DNA from: Hydractinia symbiolongicarpus
Lineage: Eukaryota; Cnidaria; Hydrozoa; Anthoathecata; Hydractiniidae
NCBI RefSeq assembly: GCF_029227915.1
Contig: NC_079881.1
Coordinates: forward strand, 9,858,001-9,922,000
Length of the DNA: 64,000 nucleotides
Direction: 5' to 3'
Positions 26,372 through 35,890 of this stretch are shown here, in pieces. Numbering within the stretch: the first letter of the stretch is position 1; each line of letters begins with the position of its first letter. The notes beneath the pieces are model-generated. The model saw only the letters and a program-made list of their open reading frames with translations. It ran no database searches and was not told the DNA's origin. The position numbers were made by a program, and so were the translations under genes.

Positions 26372-26502
26372 GTGCCGTTATTTGTGCCTCGGAAGCACCT
26401 ATTAGGCGTTTGGAAGCAACGGCACTTCAAATATTTTAGTCATTTGCAAGAAGACATTGTAATAACAACGTTCTTCTGAAATGCATCGGATTAGGGCACA
26501 CT

Positions 26503-26575
26503 GCCTTGTTAGCGCAGTAGGCAGCGCGTCAGTCTCATAATCTGAAGGTCGTGAGTTCGATCCTCACACAGGGCA
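26503..26575 (+). tRNA. tRNA-Met(CAT) U43
   Basis: Consensus copy. Confidence 0.94.
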
Positions 26576-26639
26576 AGGCTTTTAAAAGCCGCAGTGAATC
26601 AAATGTTTGACGCCTATTACAAAACTAGCAACTCAACAA

Positions 26640-26712
26640 TTATTCCGCCCGGGCTCGAACCGGGGACCTTGCGTGTGTGAAGCGCACGTGATAACCGCTA
26701 CACTACGTAATC
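26640..26712 (-). tRNA. tRNA-Val(CAC) U43, degenerate
   Basis: T stem paired, but A5-G68, G1-A72 and C31-A39 mismatches. Confidence 0.68.
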
Positions 26713-26803
26713 CAATGAATTTTGGAACCTATGACGAAGGAAAGCAATGCAAGGCTAAAATAGCTAGAGAAAAAAGCACAAACATGTCGCTTGTTAGTTG
26801 CCA

Positions 26804-26876
26804 GATTCCGTAGTGTAGTGGTTATCACGTGCGCTTTACACGCGCAAGGTCCCCGGTTCGAGCCCGGGCGGAATCA
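26804..26876 (+). tRNA. tRNA-Val(TAC) U44
   Basis: Consensus copy. Confidence 0.94.
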
Positions 26877-26916
26877 TTGATGTTTCCGCGAAGCGAACCT
26901 CGGAAGAGCCTCTGTA

Positions 26917-26988
26917 GGTTCCATGGTCTAATGGTTAGCACTCAGGACTCTGAATCTTGCGGTCCGAGTTCAAGTCTCGGTGGAACCT
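26917..26988 (+). tRNA. tRNA-Gln(CTG) U44
   Basis: G12C in the D stem; G29-T41 wobble. Confidence 0.82.
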
Positions 26989-27119
26989 GTGCCGTTATTT
27001 GTCCCTCGGAAGCACTTATTGGGCGTTTAGAAGCAACGGCACTTCAAATATTTTAGTCATTTGCAAGAAGACATTGTAATAACAATGTTCTTCTGAAATG
27101 CATCGGAATAGGGCATAGG

Positions 27120-27192
27120 GCCTTGTTAGCGCAGTAGGCAGCGCGTCAGTCTCATAATCTGAAGGTCGTGAGTTTGATCCTCACACAGGGCA
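27120..27192 (+). tRNA. tRNA-Met(CAT) U44
   Basis: C56T. Confidence 0.78.
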
Positions 27193-27256
27193 AGGCTTTT
27201 AAAAGCCGCAGTGAATCAAATGTTTGACGCCTATTACAAAACTAGCAACTCAACAA

Positions 27257-27329
27257 TGATTCCGCCCGATCTCGAACCGGGGACCTTGCGCGTGTGAGGC
27301 GCACGGGATAACCGCTACACTACGTAATC
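27257..27329 (-). tRNA. tRNA-Val(CAC) U44
   Basis: v2 with C60A and loop CTCACAC. Confidence 0.74.
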
Positions 27330-27420
27330 CAATGAATTTTGGAACCTATGACGAAGGAAAGCAATACAAGGCCAAAATAGCTAGAGAAAAAAGCAAAAAC
27401 ATGTCGCTTGTTAGTTGCCA

Positions 27421-27493
27421 TACTCCGTTGTGTAGTGGTTATCACGTGCGCTTTACACGCGCAAGGTCCCCGGTTCGAGCCCGGGCGGAATCA
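27421..27493 (+). tRNA. tRNA-Val(TAC) U45, G1 lost
   Basis: G1T and T3C. Confidence 0.68.
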
Positions 27494-27533
27494 TTGATGT
27501 TTCCGCGAAGCGAACCTCGGAAGAGCCTCTGTA

Positions 27534-27604
27534 GGTTCCATGGTGTATGGTTAGCACTCAGGACTCTGAATCCTGCGATCCCAGTTCAAGTCTTGGTGGA
27601 ACCT
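27534..27604 (+). tRNA. tRNA-Gln(CTG) U45, 71 nt degenerate
   Basis: D-loop deletion; C51-T63. Confidence 0.62.
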
Positions 27605-27735
27605 GTGCCGTTATTTGTGCCTCGGAAGCACCTATTGGGCGTTTGGAAGCAACGGCACTTCAAATATTTTAGTCATTTGCAAGAAGACATTGTAATAACA
27701 ACGTTCTTCTGAAATGCATCGGATTAGGGCACAGT

Positions 27736-27808
27736 GCCTTGTTAGCGCAGTAGGCAGCGCGTCAGTCTCATAATCTGAAGGTCGTGAGTTCGATCCTCAC
27801 ACAGGGCA
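27736..27808 (+). tRNA. tRNA-Met(CAT) U45
   Basis: Consensus copy. Confidence 0.94.
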
Positions 27809-27872
27809 AGGCTTTTAAAAGCCGCAGTGAATCAAATGTTTGACGCCTATTACAAAACTAGCAACTCAACAA

Positions 27873-27945
27873 TGATTCCGCCCGAGCTCGAACCGCGGAC
27901 CTTGCGCGTGTGAAGCGCACGTGATAACCGCTACACTACGTAATC
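27873..27945 (-). tRNA. tRNA-Val(CAC) U45
   Basis: v2 with C50G. Confidence 0.7.
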
Positions 27946-28036
27946 CAATGAATTTTGAAACCTATGACGAAGGGAAGCAATACAAGGCTAAATAAGCTAG
28001 AGAAAAAAGCAAAAACATGTCGCTTGTTAGTTGCCA

Positions 28037-28109
28037 TACTCCGTTGTGTAGTGGTTATCACGTGCGCTTTACACGCGCAAGGTCCCCGGTTCGAGCCCGG
28101 GCGGAATCA
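28037..28109 (+). tRNA. tRNA-Val(TAC) U46, G1 lost
   Basis: G1T and T3C. Confidence 0.68.
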
Positions 28110-28149
28110 TTGATGTTTCCGCGAAGCGAACCTCGGAAGAGCCTCTGTA

Positions 28150-28221
28150 GGTTCCATGGTGTAATGGTTAGCACTCAGGACTCTGAATCCTGCGATCCGA
28201 GTTCAAGTCTCGGTGGAACCT
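28150..28221 (+). tRNA. tRNA-Gln(CTG) U46
   Basis: Consensus copy. Confidence 0.94.
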
Positions 28222-28351
28222 GTGCCGTTATTTGTGCCTCGGAAACACCTATTGGGCGTTTGGAAGCAACGGCACTTCAAATATTTTAGTCATTTGCAAG
28301 AAGACATTGTAATAAAACGTTCTTCTGAAATGCATCGGATTAGGGCACAGT

Positions 28352-28424
28352 GCCTTGTTAGCGCAGTAGGCAGCACGTCAGTCTCATAATCTGAAGATCG
28401 AGAGTTTGATCCTCACACAGGGCA
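28352..28424 (+). tRNA. tRNA-Met(CAT) U46, degenerate
   Basis: Type e with C56T. Confidence 0.66.
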
Positions 28425-28488
28425 AGGCTTTTAAAAGCCGCAGTGGGTCAAATGTTTGACGCCTATTACAAAACTAGCAACTCAACAA

Positions 28489-28561
28489 TGATTTCGCCCG
28501 AGCTCGAACCGAGAACTTTGCGCGTGTGAAGCGCACGTGATAACCGCTACACTACGTAATC
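28489..28561 (-). tRNA. tRNA-Val(CAC) U46, degenerate
   Basis: A5-A68 mismatch, as in U24. Confidence 0.65.
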
Positions 28562-28652
28562 CAATGAATTTTGGAACCTATGACGAAGGAAAGCAATACA
28601 AGGCTAAAATAGCTAGAGAAAAAAGCAAAAACATGTCGCTTGTTAGTTGCCA

Positions 28653-28725
28653 GATTCCGTAGTGTAGTGGTTATCACGTGCGCTTTACACGCGCAAGGTC
28701 CCCGGTTCGAGCCCGGGCGGAATCA
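28653..28725 (+). tRNA. tRNA-Val(TAC) U47
   Basis: Consensus copy. Confidence 0.94.
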
Positions 28726-28765
28726 TTGATGTTTCCGCGAAGCGAACCTCGGAAGAGCCTCTGTA

Positions 28766-28837
28766 GGTTCCATGGTGTAGTGGTTAGCACTCAGGACTCT
28801 GAATCTTGCGATCCGAGTTCAAGTCTCGGTGGAACCT
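28766..28837 (+). tRNA. tRNA-Gln(CTG) U47
   Basis: G29-T41 wobble and a D-loop A-to-G. Confidence 0.88.
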
Positions 28838-28968
28838 GTGCCGTTATTTGTGCCTCGGAAGCACCTATTGGGCGTTTGGAAACAACGGCATTTCAAATAT
28901 TTTAGTCATTTGCAAGAAGACATTGTAATAACAACGTTCTTCTGAAATGCATCGGATTAGGGCACAGT

Positions 28969-29041
28969 GCCTTGTTAGCGCATTAGGCAGCACGTCAGTC
29001 TCATAATCTGAAGGTTTTGAGTTTGATCCTCACACAGGGCA
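28969..29041 (+). tRNA. tRNA-Met(CAT) U47, chimeric
   Basis: The 5' half has the type f markers of U42/U54/U60. The 3' half has the G49T and C56T markers of U36. The switch lies in the shared anticodon region, marking an unequal crossover. Confidence 0.7.
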
Positions 29042-29105
29042 AGGCTTTTAAAAGCCGCAGTGTATCAAATGTTTGACGCCTATTACAAAACTAGCAACTC
29101 AACAA

Positions 29106-29178
29106 TGATTCCGCCCGGGCTCGAACTGGGGACCTTGCGCGTGTGAAGCGCACGTGATAAACGCTACACTACGGAATC
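29106..29178 (-). tRNA. tRNA-Val(CAC) U47
   Basis: A52-C62 mismatch and broken D-loop GG, as in U36. Confidence 0.72.
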
Positions 29179-29269
29179 CAATGAAGTTTGGAACCTATGA
29201 CGAAGGAAAGCAATACAAGGCTAAAATAGCTAGAGAAAAAAGCAAAAACATGTCGCTTGTTAGTTGCCA

Positions 29270-29342
29270 GATTCCGTAGTGTAGTGGTTATCACGTGCGC
29301 TTAACACGCGCAAGGTCCCCGGTTCGAGCCCGGGTGGAATCA
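29270..29342 (+). tRNA. tRNA-Val(AAC) U48
   Basis: G7-T66 wobble, as in U37. Confidence 0.9.
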
Positions 29343-29382
29343 ATGATGTTTCCGCGAAGCGAACCTCGGAAGAGCCTCTGTA

Positions 29383-29454
29383 GGTTCCCAGGTGTAATGG
29401 TTAGCACTCAGGACTCTGAATCCTGCGATCGGAGTTCAAGTCTCGGTGGAACCC
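29383..29454 (+). tRNA. tRNA-Gln(CTG) U48
   Basis: A7C, T8A and T73C as in U37, plus C50G. Confidence 0.68.
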
Positions 29455-29585
29455 GTGCCGTTAGTTGTGCCTCGGAAGCACCTATTGGGCGTTTGGAAGC
29501 AACGGCACTCCAAATATTTTAGTCATTTGCAAGAAGACATTGTAATAACAACGTTCTTCTGAAATGCATCGGATTAGGGCACAGT

Positions 29586-29658
29586 GCCTTGTTAGCGCAG
29601 TAGGCAGCGCGTCAGTCTCATAATCTGAAGGTCGTGAGTTCGATCCTCACACAGGGCA
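29586..29658 (+). tRNA. tRNA-Met(CAT) U48
   Basis: Consensus copy. Confidence 0.93.
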
Positions 29659-29722
29659 AGGCATTTAAAAGCCGCAGTGAATCAAATGTTTGACGCCTAT
29701 TACAAAACTAGCAACTCAACAA

Positions 29723-29795
29723 TGATTCCGCCCGGGTTCGAACCGGGGACCTTGCGCGTGTGAAGCGCACGTGATAACCGCTACACTACGGAATC
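29723..29795 (-). tRNA. tRNA-Val(CAC) U48
   Basis: v1 with T loop TTCGAAC. Confidence 0.95.
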
Positions 29796-29886
29796 CAATG
29801 AATTTTGGAACCGATGACAAAGGAAAGCAATACAAGGCTAAAAAAGCTAGAGAAAAAAGCAAAAACATGTCGCTTGTTAGTTGCCA

Positions 29887-29959
29887 GATTCCGTAGTGTA
29901 GTGGTTATCACGTGCGCTTTACACGCGCAAGGTCCCCGGTTCGAGACCGGGCGGAATCA
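29887..29959 (+). tRNA. tRNA-Val(TAC) U49
   Basis: T loop TTCGAGA. Confidence 0.92.
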
Positions 29960-29999
29960 TTGATGTTTCCGCGAAGCGAACCTCAGAAGAGCCTCTGTA

Positions 30000-30071
30000 G
30001 GTTCCATGGTGTAATGGTTAGCACTCAGCACTCTGAATCTTGCGATCCGAGTTCAAGTATCGGTGGAACCT
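30000..30071 (+). tRNA. tRNA-Gln(CTG) U49, degenerate
   Basis: As U38: C30-C40 and G53-A61. Confidence 0.68.
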
Positions 30072-30202
30072 GTGCCGTTATTTGTGCCTCGGAAGCACCT
30101 ATTGGGCGTTTGGAAGCAACGGCACTTCAAATATTTTAGTCATTTGCAAGAAGACATTGTAATAACAACGTTCTTCTGGAATGCATCGGATTAGGGCACA
30201 GT

Positions 30203-30275
30203 GCCTTGTTAGCGCAGTAGGCAGCGCGTCAGTCTCATAATCTGAAGGTCGTGAGTTCAATCCTCACACAGGGCA
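30203..30275 (+). tRNA. tRNA-Met(CAT) U49
   Basis: G57A. Confidence 0.88.
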
Positions 30276-30339
30276 AGGCTTTTAAAAGCCGCAGTGAATC
30301 AAATTTTTGACGCCTATTACAAAACTAGCAACTCAACAA

Positions 30340-30412
30340 TGATTCCGCCCCGGCTCGAACCGGGGACCTTGCGCGTGTGAAGCGCACGTGATAACCGCTA
30401 CACTACGGAATC
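30340..30412 (-). tRNA. tRNA-Val(CAC) U49
   Basis: Acceptor paired; G52-G62 mismatch. Confidence 0.85.
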
Positions 30413-30503
30413 CAATGAATTTTGGAACCTATGACGAAGGAAAGCAATACAAGGCTAAAATAGCTAGAGAAAAAAGCAAAAACAGGTCGCTTGTTAGTTG
30501 CCA

Positions 30504-30576
30504 GATTCCGTAGTGTAGTGGTTATCACGTGCACTTAACACGTGCAAAGTCCCTGGTTCGAGCCCGGGCGGAATCA
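30504..30576 (+). tRNA. tRNA-Val(AAC) U50, compensated stem
   Basis: A30-T40 pair, as in U39. Confidence 0.9.
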
Positions 30577-30616
30577 TTGATGTTTCCGCGAAGCGAACCT
30601 CGGAAGAGCCTCTGTA

Positions 30617-30688
30617 GGTTCCATGGTGTAATGGTTGGCACTCAGGACTCTGAATCCTGCGATCCGAGTTCAAGTCTCGGTGGAACCT
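30617..30688 (+). tRNA. tRNA-Gln(CTG) U50
   Basis: A21G. Confidence 0.9.
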
Positions 30689-30819
30689 GTGCCGTTAGTT
30701 GTGCCTTGGAAGCACCTATTGGGCGTTTGGAAGCAACGGCACTTGAAATATTTTAGTCATTAGCAAGAAGACATTGTAATAACAACGTTCTTCTGAAATG
30801 CATCGGATTAGGGCACAGT

Positions 30820-30892
30820 GCCTTGTTAGCGCAGTAGGCAGCGCGTCAGTCTCATAATCTGAAGGTCGTGAGTTCGATCCTCACACAGGGCA
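30820..30892 (+). tRNA. tRNA-Met(CAT) U50
   Basis: Consensus copy. Confidence 0.94.
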
Positions 30893-30956
30893 AGGCTTTT
30901 AAAAGCCGCAGTGAATCAAATGTTTGACGCCTGTTACAAAACTAGCAACTCAACAA

Positions 30957-31029
30957 TGATTCCGCCCGGGCTCGAACCGGGGACCTTGCGCGTGTGAAGC
31001 GCACGTGATAACCGCTACACTACGGAATC
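30957..31029 (-). tRNA. tRNA-Val(CAC) U50
   Basis: v1. Confidence 0.94.
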
Positions 31030-31120
31030 CAATGAATTTTGGAACCTATGACGAAGGAAAGCAATACAAGGCTAAAATAGCTAGAGAAAAAAGCACAAAC
31101 ATGTCGCTTGTTAGTTGCCA

Positions 31121-31193
31121 GATTCCGTAGTGTAGTGGTTATCACGTGCGCTTTACACGCGCAAGGTCCCCGGTTCGAGCCCGGGCGGAATCA
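31121..31193 (+). tRNA. tRNA-Val(TAC) U51
   Basis: Consensus copy. Confidence 0.94.
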
Positions 31194-31233
31194 TTGATGT
31201 TTCCGCGAAGCGAACCTCGGAAGAGCCTCTGTA

Positions 31234-31305
31234 GGTTCCATGGTGTAATGGTTAGCACTCAGGACTCTGAATCTTGCGGTCCGAGTTCAAGTCTCGGTGG
31301 AACCT
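31234..31305 (+). tRNA. tRNA-Gln(CTG) U51
   Basis: G29-T41 wobble. Confidence 0.9.
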
Positions 31306-31436
31306 GTGCCGTTATTTGTCCCTCGGAAGCACTTATTGGGCGTTTGGAAGCAACGGCACTTCAAATATTTTAGTCATTTGCAAGAAGACATTGTAATAAC
31401 AATGTTCTTCTGAAATGCATCGGAATAGGGCATAGG

Positions 31437-31509
31437 GCCTTGTTAGCGCAGTAGGCAGCGCGTCAGTCTCATAATCTGAAGGTCGTGAGTTTGATCCCCA
31501 CACAGGGCA
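31437..31509 (+). tRNA. tRNA-Met(CAT) U51
   Basis: C56T and T62C. Confidence 0.72.
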
Positions 31510-31573
31510 AGGCTTTTAAAAGCCGCAGTGAATCAAATGTTTGACGCCTATTACAAAACTAGCAACTCAACAA

Positions 31574-31646
31574 TGATTCCGCCCGATCTCAAACCGGGGA
31601 CCTTGCGCGTGTGAGGCGCACGGGATAACCGCTACACTACGTAATC
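31574..31646 (-). tRNA. tRNA-Val(CAC) U51
   Basis: v2 with C56T and loop CTCACAC. Confidence 0.68.
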
Positions 31647-31737
31647 CAATGAATTTTGGAACCTATGACGAAGGAAAGCAATACAAGGCCAAAATAGCTA
31701 GAGAAAAAAGCAAAAACATGTCGCTTGTTAGTTGCCA

Positions 31738-31810
31738 GATTCCGTAGTGTAGTGGTTATCACGTGCGCTTTACACGCGCAAGGTCCCCGGTTCGAGCCCG
31801 GGCGGAATCA
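31738..31810 (+). tRNA. tRNA-Val(TAC) U52
   Basis: Consensus copy. Confidence 0.94.
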
Positions 31811-31850
31811 TTGATGTTTCCGCGAAGCGAACCTCGGAAGAGCCTCTGTA

Positions 31851-31921
31851 GGTTCCATGGTGTATGGTTAGCACTCAGGACTCTGAATCCTGCGATCCCA
31901 GTTCAAGTCTTGGTGGAACCT
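31851..31921 (+). tRNA. tRNA-Gln(CTG) U52, 71 nt degenerate
   Basis: D-loop deletion; C51-T63. Confidence 0.62.
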
Positions 31922-32052
31922 GTGCCGTTATTTGTTCCTCGGAAGCACCTATTGGGCGTTTGGAAGCAACGGCACTTCAAATATTTTAGTCATTTGCAAG
32001 AAGACATTGTAATAACAACGTTCTTCTGAAATGCATCGAATTAGGGCACAGT

Positions 32053-32125
32053 GCCTTGTTAGCGCAGTAGGCAGCGCGTCAGTCTCATAATCTGAAGGTC
32101 GTGAGTTCGATCCTCACACAGGGCA
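32053..32125 (+). tRNA. tRNA-Met(CAT) U52
   Basis: Consensus copy. Confidence 0.94.
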
Positions 32126-32189
32126 AGGCTTTTAAAAGCCGCAGTGAATCAAATGTTTGACGCCTATTACAAAACTAGCAACTCAACAA

Positions 32190-32262
32190 TGATTCCGCCC
32201 GAGCTCGAACCGCGGACCTTGCGCGTGTGAAGCGCACGTGATAACCGCTACACTACGTAATC
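32190..32262 (-). tRNA. tRNA-Val(CAC) U52
   Basis: v2 with C50G. Confidence 0.7.
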
Positions 32263-32353
32263 CAATGAATTTTGAAACCTATGACGAAGGGAAGCAATAC
32301 AAGGCTAAATAAGCTAGAAAAAAAAGCAAAAACATGTCCCTTGTTAGTTGCCA

Positions 32354-32426
32354 TACCCCGTTGTGTAGTGGTTATCACGTGCGCTTTACACGCGCAAGGT
32401 CCCCGGTTCGAGCCCGGGCGGAATCA
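32354..32426 (+). tRNA. tRNA-Val(TAC) U53, G1 lost
   Basis: G1T, T3C and T4C leave three open acceptor pairs. Confidence 0.62.
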
Positions 32427-32466
32427 TTGATGTTTCCGCGAAGCGAACCTCGGAAGAGCCTCTGTA

Positions 32467-32538
32467 GGTTCCATGGTGTAATGGTTAGCACTCAGGACTC
32501 TGAATCCTGCGATCCGAGTTCAAGTCTCGGTGGAACCT
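32467..32538 (+). tRNA. tRNA-Gln(CTG) U53
   Basis: Consensus copy. Confidence 0.94.
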
Positions 32539-32669
32539 GTGCCGTTATTTGTGCCTCGGAAACAGCTATTGGGCGTTTGGAAGCAACGGCACTTCAAATA
32601 TTTTAGTCATTTGCAAGAAGACATTGTAATAACAACGTTCTTCTGAAATGCATCGGATTAGGGCACAGT

Positions 32670-32742
32670 GCCTTGTTAGCGCAGTAGGCAGCACGTCAGT
32701 CTCATAATCTGAAGATCGAGAGTTTGATCCTCACACAGGGCA
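32670..32742 (+). tRNA. tRNA-Met(CAT) U53, degenerate
   Basis: Type e with C56T. Confidence 0.66.
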
Positions 32743-32806
32743 AGGCTTTTAAAAGCCGCAGTGGGTCAAATGTTTGACGCCTATTAATAAACTAGCAACT
32801 CAACAA

Positions 32807-32879
32807 TGATTTCGCCCGAGCTCGAACCGAGAACTTTGCGCGTGTGAAGCGCACGTGATAACCGCTACACTACGTAATC
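32807..32879 (-). tRNA. tRNA-Val(CAC) U53, degenerate
   Basis: A5-A68 mismatch, as in U24. Confidence 0.65.
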
Positions 32880-32970
32880 CAATGAATTTTGGAACCTATG
32901 ACGAAGGAAAGCAATACAAGGCTAAAATAGCTAGAGAAAAAAGCAAAAACATGTCGCTTGTTAGTTGCCA

Positions 32971-33043
32971 GATTCCGTAGTGTAGTGGTTATCACGTGCG
33001 CTTTACACGCGCAAGGTCCCCGGTTCGAGCCCGGGCGGAATCA
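32971..33043 (+). tRNA. tRNA-Val(TAC) U54
   Basis: Consensus copy. Confidence 0.94.
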
Positions 33044-33083
33044 TTGATGTTTCCGCGAAGCGAACCTCGGAAGAGCCTCTGTA

Positions 33084-33155
33084 GGTTCCATGGTGTAATG
33101 GTTAGCACTCAGGACTCTGAATCTTGCGATCCGAGTTCAAGTCTCGGTGGAACCT
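33084..33155 (+). tRNA. tRNA-Gln(CTG) U54
   Basis: G29-T41 wobble. Confidence 0.9.
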
Positions 33156-33286
33156 GTGCCGTTATTTGTGCCTCGGAAGCACCTATTGGGCGTTTGGAAA
33201 CAACGGCATTTCAAATATTTTAGTCATTTGCAAGAAGACATTGTAATAACAACGTTCTTCTGAAATGCATCGGATTAGGGCACAGT

Positions 33287-33359
33287 GCCTTGTTAGCGCA
33301 TTAGGCAGCACGTCAGTCTCATAATCTGAAGGTCGAGAGTTCGATCCTCACACAGGGCA
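33287..33359 (+). tRNA. tRNA-Met(CAT) U54
   Basis: Type f. Confidence 0.75.
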
Positions 33360-33423
33360 AGGCTTTTAAAAGCCGCAGTGAGTCAAATGTTTGACGCCTA
33401 TTACAAAACTAGCAACTCAACAA

Positions 33424-33496
33424 TGATTCCGCCCGAGCTCGAACCGGGAACCTTGCGCGTGTGAAGCACACGTGATATCCGCTACACTACGTAATC
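33424..33496 (-). tRNA. tRNA-Val(CAC) U54
   Basis: v2 with C48T and the changes of U42. Confidence 0.7.
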
Positions 33497-33587
33497 CAAT
33501 GAATTTTGGAACCTATGACGAAGAAAAGCAATACAAGGCTAAAATAGCTAGAGAAAAAAGCAAAAACATGTCGCTTGTTAGTTGCCA

Positions 33588-33660
33588 GATTCCGTAGTGT
33601 AGTGGTTATCACGTGCGCTTTACACGCGCAAGGTCCCCGGTTCGAGACCGGGCGGAATCA
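33588..33660 (+). tRNA. tRNA-Val(TAC) U55
   Basis: T loop TTCGAGA. First gene of the second six-unit block. Confidence 0.92.
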
Positions 33661-33700
33661 TTGATGTTTCCGCGAAGCGAACCTCAGAAGAGCCTCTGTA

Positions 33701-33772
33701 GGTTCCATGGTGTAATGGTTAGCACTCAGCACTCTGAATCTTGCGATCCGAGTTCAAGTATCGGTGGAACCT
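33701..33772 (+). tRNA. tRNA-Gln(CTG) U55, degenerate
   Basis: As U38. Confidence 0.68.
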
Positions 33773-33903
33773 GTGCCGTTATTTGTGCCTCGGAAGCACC
33801 TATTGGGCGTTTGGAAGCAACGGCACTTCAAATATTTTAGTCATTTGCAAGAAGACATTGTAATAACAACGTTCTTCTGGAATGCATCGGATTAGGGCAC
33901 AGT

Positions 33904-33976
33904 GCCTTGTTAGCGCAGTAGGCAGCGCGTCAGTCTCATAATCTGAAGGTCGTGAGTTCAATCCTCACACAGGGCA
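33904..33976 (+). tRNA. tRNA-Met(CAT) U55
   Basis: G57A. Confidence 0.88.
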
Positions 33977-34040
33977 AGGCTTTTAAAAGCCGCAGTGAAT
34001 CAAATTTTTGACGCCTATTACAAAACTAGCAACTCAACAA

Positions 34041-34113
34041 TGATTCCGCCCCGGCTCGAACCGGGGACCTTGCGCGTGTGAAGCGCACGTGATAACCGCT
34101 ACACTACGGAATC
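34041..34113 (-). tRNA. tRNA-Val(CAC) U55
   Basis: G52-G62 mismatch, as in U49. Confidence 0.85.
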
Positions 34114-34204
34114 CAATGAATTTTGGAACCTATGACGAAGGAAAGCAATACAAGGCTAAAATAGCTAGAGAAAAAAGCAAAAACAGGTCGCTTGTTAGTT
34201 GCCA

Positions 34205-34277
34205 GATTCCGTAGTGTAGTGGTTATCACGTGCACTTAACACGTGCAAAGTCCCTGGTTCGAGCCCGGGCGGAATCA
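34205..34277 (+). tRNA. tRNA-Val(AAC) U56, compensated stem
   Basis: A30-T40 pair, as in U39. Confidence 0.9.
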
Positions 34278-34317
34278 TTGATGTTTCCGCGAAGCGAACC
34301 TCGGAAGAGCCTCTGTA

Positions 34318-34389
34318 GGTTCCATGGTGTAATGGTTGGCACTCAGGACTCTGAATCCTGCGATCCGAGTTCAAGTCTCGGTGGAACCT
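34318..34389 (+). tRNA. tRNA-Gln(CTG) U56
   Basis: A21G. Confidence 0.9.
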
Positions 34390-34520
34390 GTGCCGTTAGT
34401 TGTGCCTTGGAAGCACCTATTGGGCGTTTGGAAGCAACGGCACTTGAAATATTTTAGTCATTAGCAAGAAGACATTGTAATAACAACGTTCTTCTGAAAT
34501 GCATCGGATTAGGGCACAGT

Positions 34521-34593
34521 GCCTTGTTAGCGCAGTAGGCAGCGCGTCAGTCTCATAATCTGAAGGTCGTGAGTTCGATCCTCACACAGGGCA
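34521..34593 (+). tRNA. tRNA-Met(CAT) U56
   Basis: Consensus copy. Confidence 0.94.
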
Positions 34594-34657
34594 AGGCTTT
34601 TAAAAGCCGCAGTGAATCAAATGTTTGACGCCTGTTACAAAACTAGCAACTCAACAA

Positions 34658-34730
34658 TGATTCCGCCCGGGCTCGAACCGGGGACCTTGCGCGTGTGAAG
34701 CGCACGTGATAACCGCTACACTACGGAATC
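34658..34730 (-). tRNA. tRNA-Val(CAC) U56
   Basis: v1. Confidence 0.94.
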
Positions 34731-34821
34731 CAATGAATTTTGGAACCTATGACGAAGGAAAGCAATACAAGGCTAAAATAGCTAGAGAAAAAAGCACAAA
34801 CATGTCGCTTGTTAGTTGCCA

Positions 34822-34894
34822 GATTCCGTAGTGTAGTGGTTATCACGTGCGCTTTACACGCGCAAGGTCCCCGGTTCGAGCCCGGGCGGAATCA
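34822..34894 (+). tRNA. tRNA-Val(TAC) U57
   Basis: Consensus copy. Confidence 0.94.
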
Positions 34895-34934
34895 TTGATG
34901 TTTCCGCGAAGCGAACCTCGGAAGAGCCTCTGTA

Positions 34935-35006
34935 GGTTCCATGGTGTAATGGTTAGCACTCAGGACTCTGAATCTTGCGGTCCGAGTTCAAGTCTCGGTG
35001 GAACCT
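34935..35006 (+). tRNA. tRNA-Gln(CTG) U57
   Basis: G29-T41 wobble. Confidence 0.9.
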
Positions 35007-35137
35007 GTGCCGTTATTTGTCCCTCGGAAGCACTTATTGGGCGTTTGGAAGCAACGGCACTTCAAATATTTTAGTCATTTGCAAGAAGACATTGTAATAA
35101 CAATGTTCTTCTGAAATGCATCGGAATAGGGCATAGG

Positions 35138-35210
35138 GCCTTGTTAGCGCAGTAGGCAGCGCGTCAGTCTCATAATCTGAAGGTCGTGAGTTTGATCCCC
35201 ACACAGGGCA
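35138..35210 (+). tRNA. tRNA-Met(CAT) U57
   Basis: C56T and T62C, as in U51. Confidence 0.72.
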
Positions 35211-35274
35211 AGGCTTTTAAAAGCCGCAGTGAATCAAATGTTTGACGCCTATTACAAAACTAGCAACTCAACAA

Positions 35275-35347
35275 TGATTCCGCCCGATCTCAAACCGGGG
35301 ACCTTGCGCGTGTGAGGCGCACGGGATAACCGCTACACTACGTAATC
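35275..35347 (-). tRNA. tRNA-Val(CAC) U57
   Basis: As U51, including C56T. Confidence 0.68.
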
Positions 35348-35438
35348 CAATGAATTTTGGAACCTATGACGAAGGAAAGCAATACAAGGCCAAAATAGCT
35401 AGAGAAAAAAGCAAAAACATGTCGCTTGTTAGTTGCCA

Positions 35439-35511
35439 GATTCCGTAGTGTAGTGGTTATCACGTGCGCTTTACACGCGCAAGGTCCCCGGTTCGAGCCC
35501 GGGCGGAATCA
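35439..35511 (+). tRNA. tRNA-Val(TAC) U58
   Basis: Consensus copy. Confidence 0.94.
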
Positions 35512-35551
35512 TTGATGTTTCCGCGAAGCGAACCTCGGAAGAGCCTCTGTA

Positions 35552-35622
35552 GGTTCCATGGTGTATGGTTAGCACTCAGGACTCTGAATCCTGCGATCCC
35601 AGTTCAAGTCTTGGTGGAACCT
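35552..35622 (+). tRNA. tRNA-Gln(CTG) U58, 71 nt degenerate
   Basis: D-loop deletion; C51-T63. Confidence 0.62.
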
Positions 35623-35753
35623 GTGCCGTTATTTGTTCCTCGGAAGCACCTATTGGGCGTTTGGAAGCAACGGCACTTCAAATATTTTAGTCATTTGCAA
35701 GAAGACATTGTAATAACAACGTTCTTCTGAAATGCATCGAATTAGGGCACAGT

Positions 35754-35826
35754 GCCTTGTTAGCGCAGTAGGCAGCGCGTCAGTCTCATAATCTGAAGGT
35801 CGTGAGTTCGATCCTCACACAGGGCA
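35754..35826 (+). tRNA. tRNA-Met(CAT) U58
   Basis: Consensus copy. Confidence 0.94.
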
Positions 35827-35890
35827 AGGCTTTTAAAAGCCGCAGTGAATCAAATGTTTGACGCCTATTACAAAACTAGCAACTCAACAA

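Larger units (their letters stand above)
25570..29020. repeat. Higher-order block U42-U47, repeated as U60-U65
   Basis: The blocks match at an offset of 11102 bp (18 units), including the single-base loss in the AATAAAACG spacer of U46/U64. The match ends inside Met of U47, where the sequence switches to a different unit type. Confidence 0.8.
29887..33587. repeat. Higher-order block U49-U54, tandemly duplicated as U55-U60
   Basis: Six consecutive units (3701 bp) are repeated immediately at 33588-37288 with the same order of rare variants. This is a recent tandem duplication of a multi-unit block. Confidence 0.85.
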
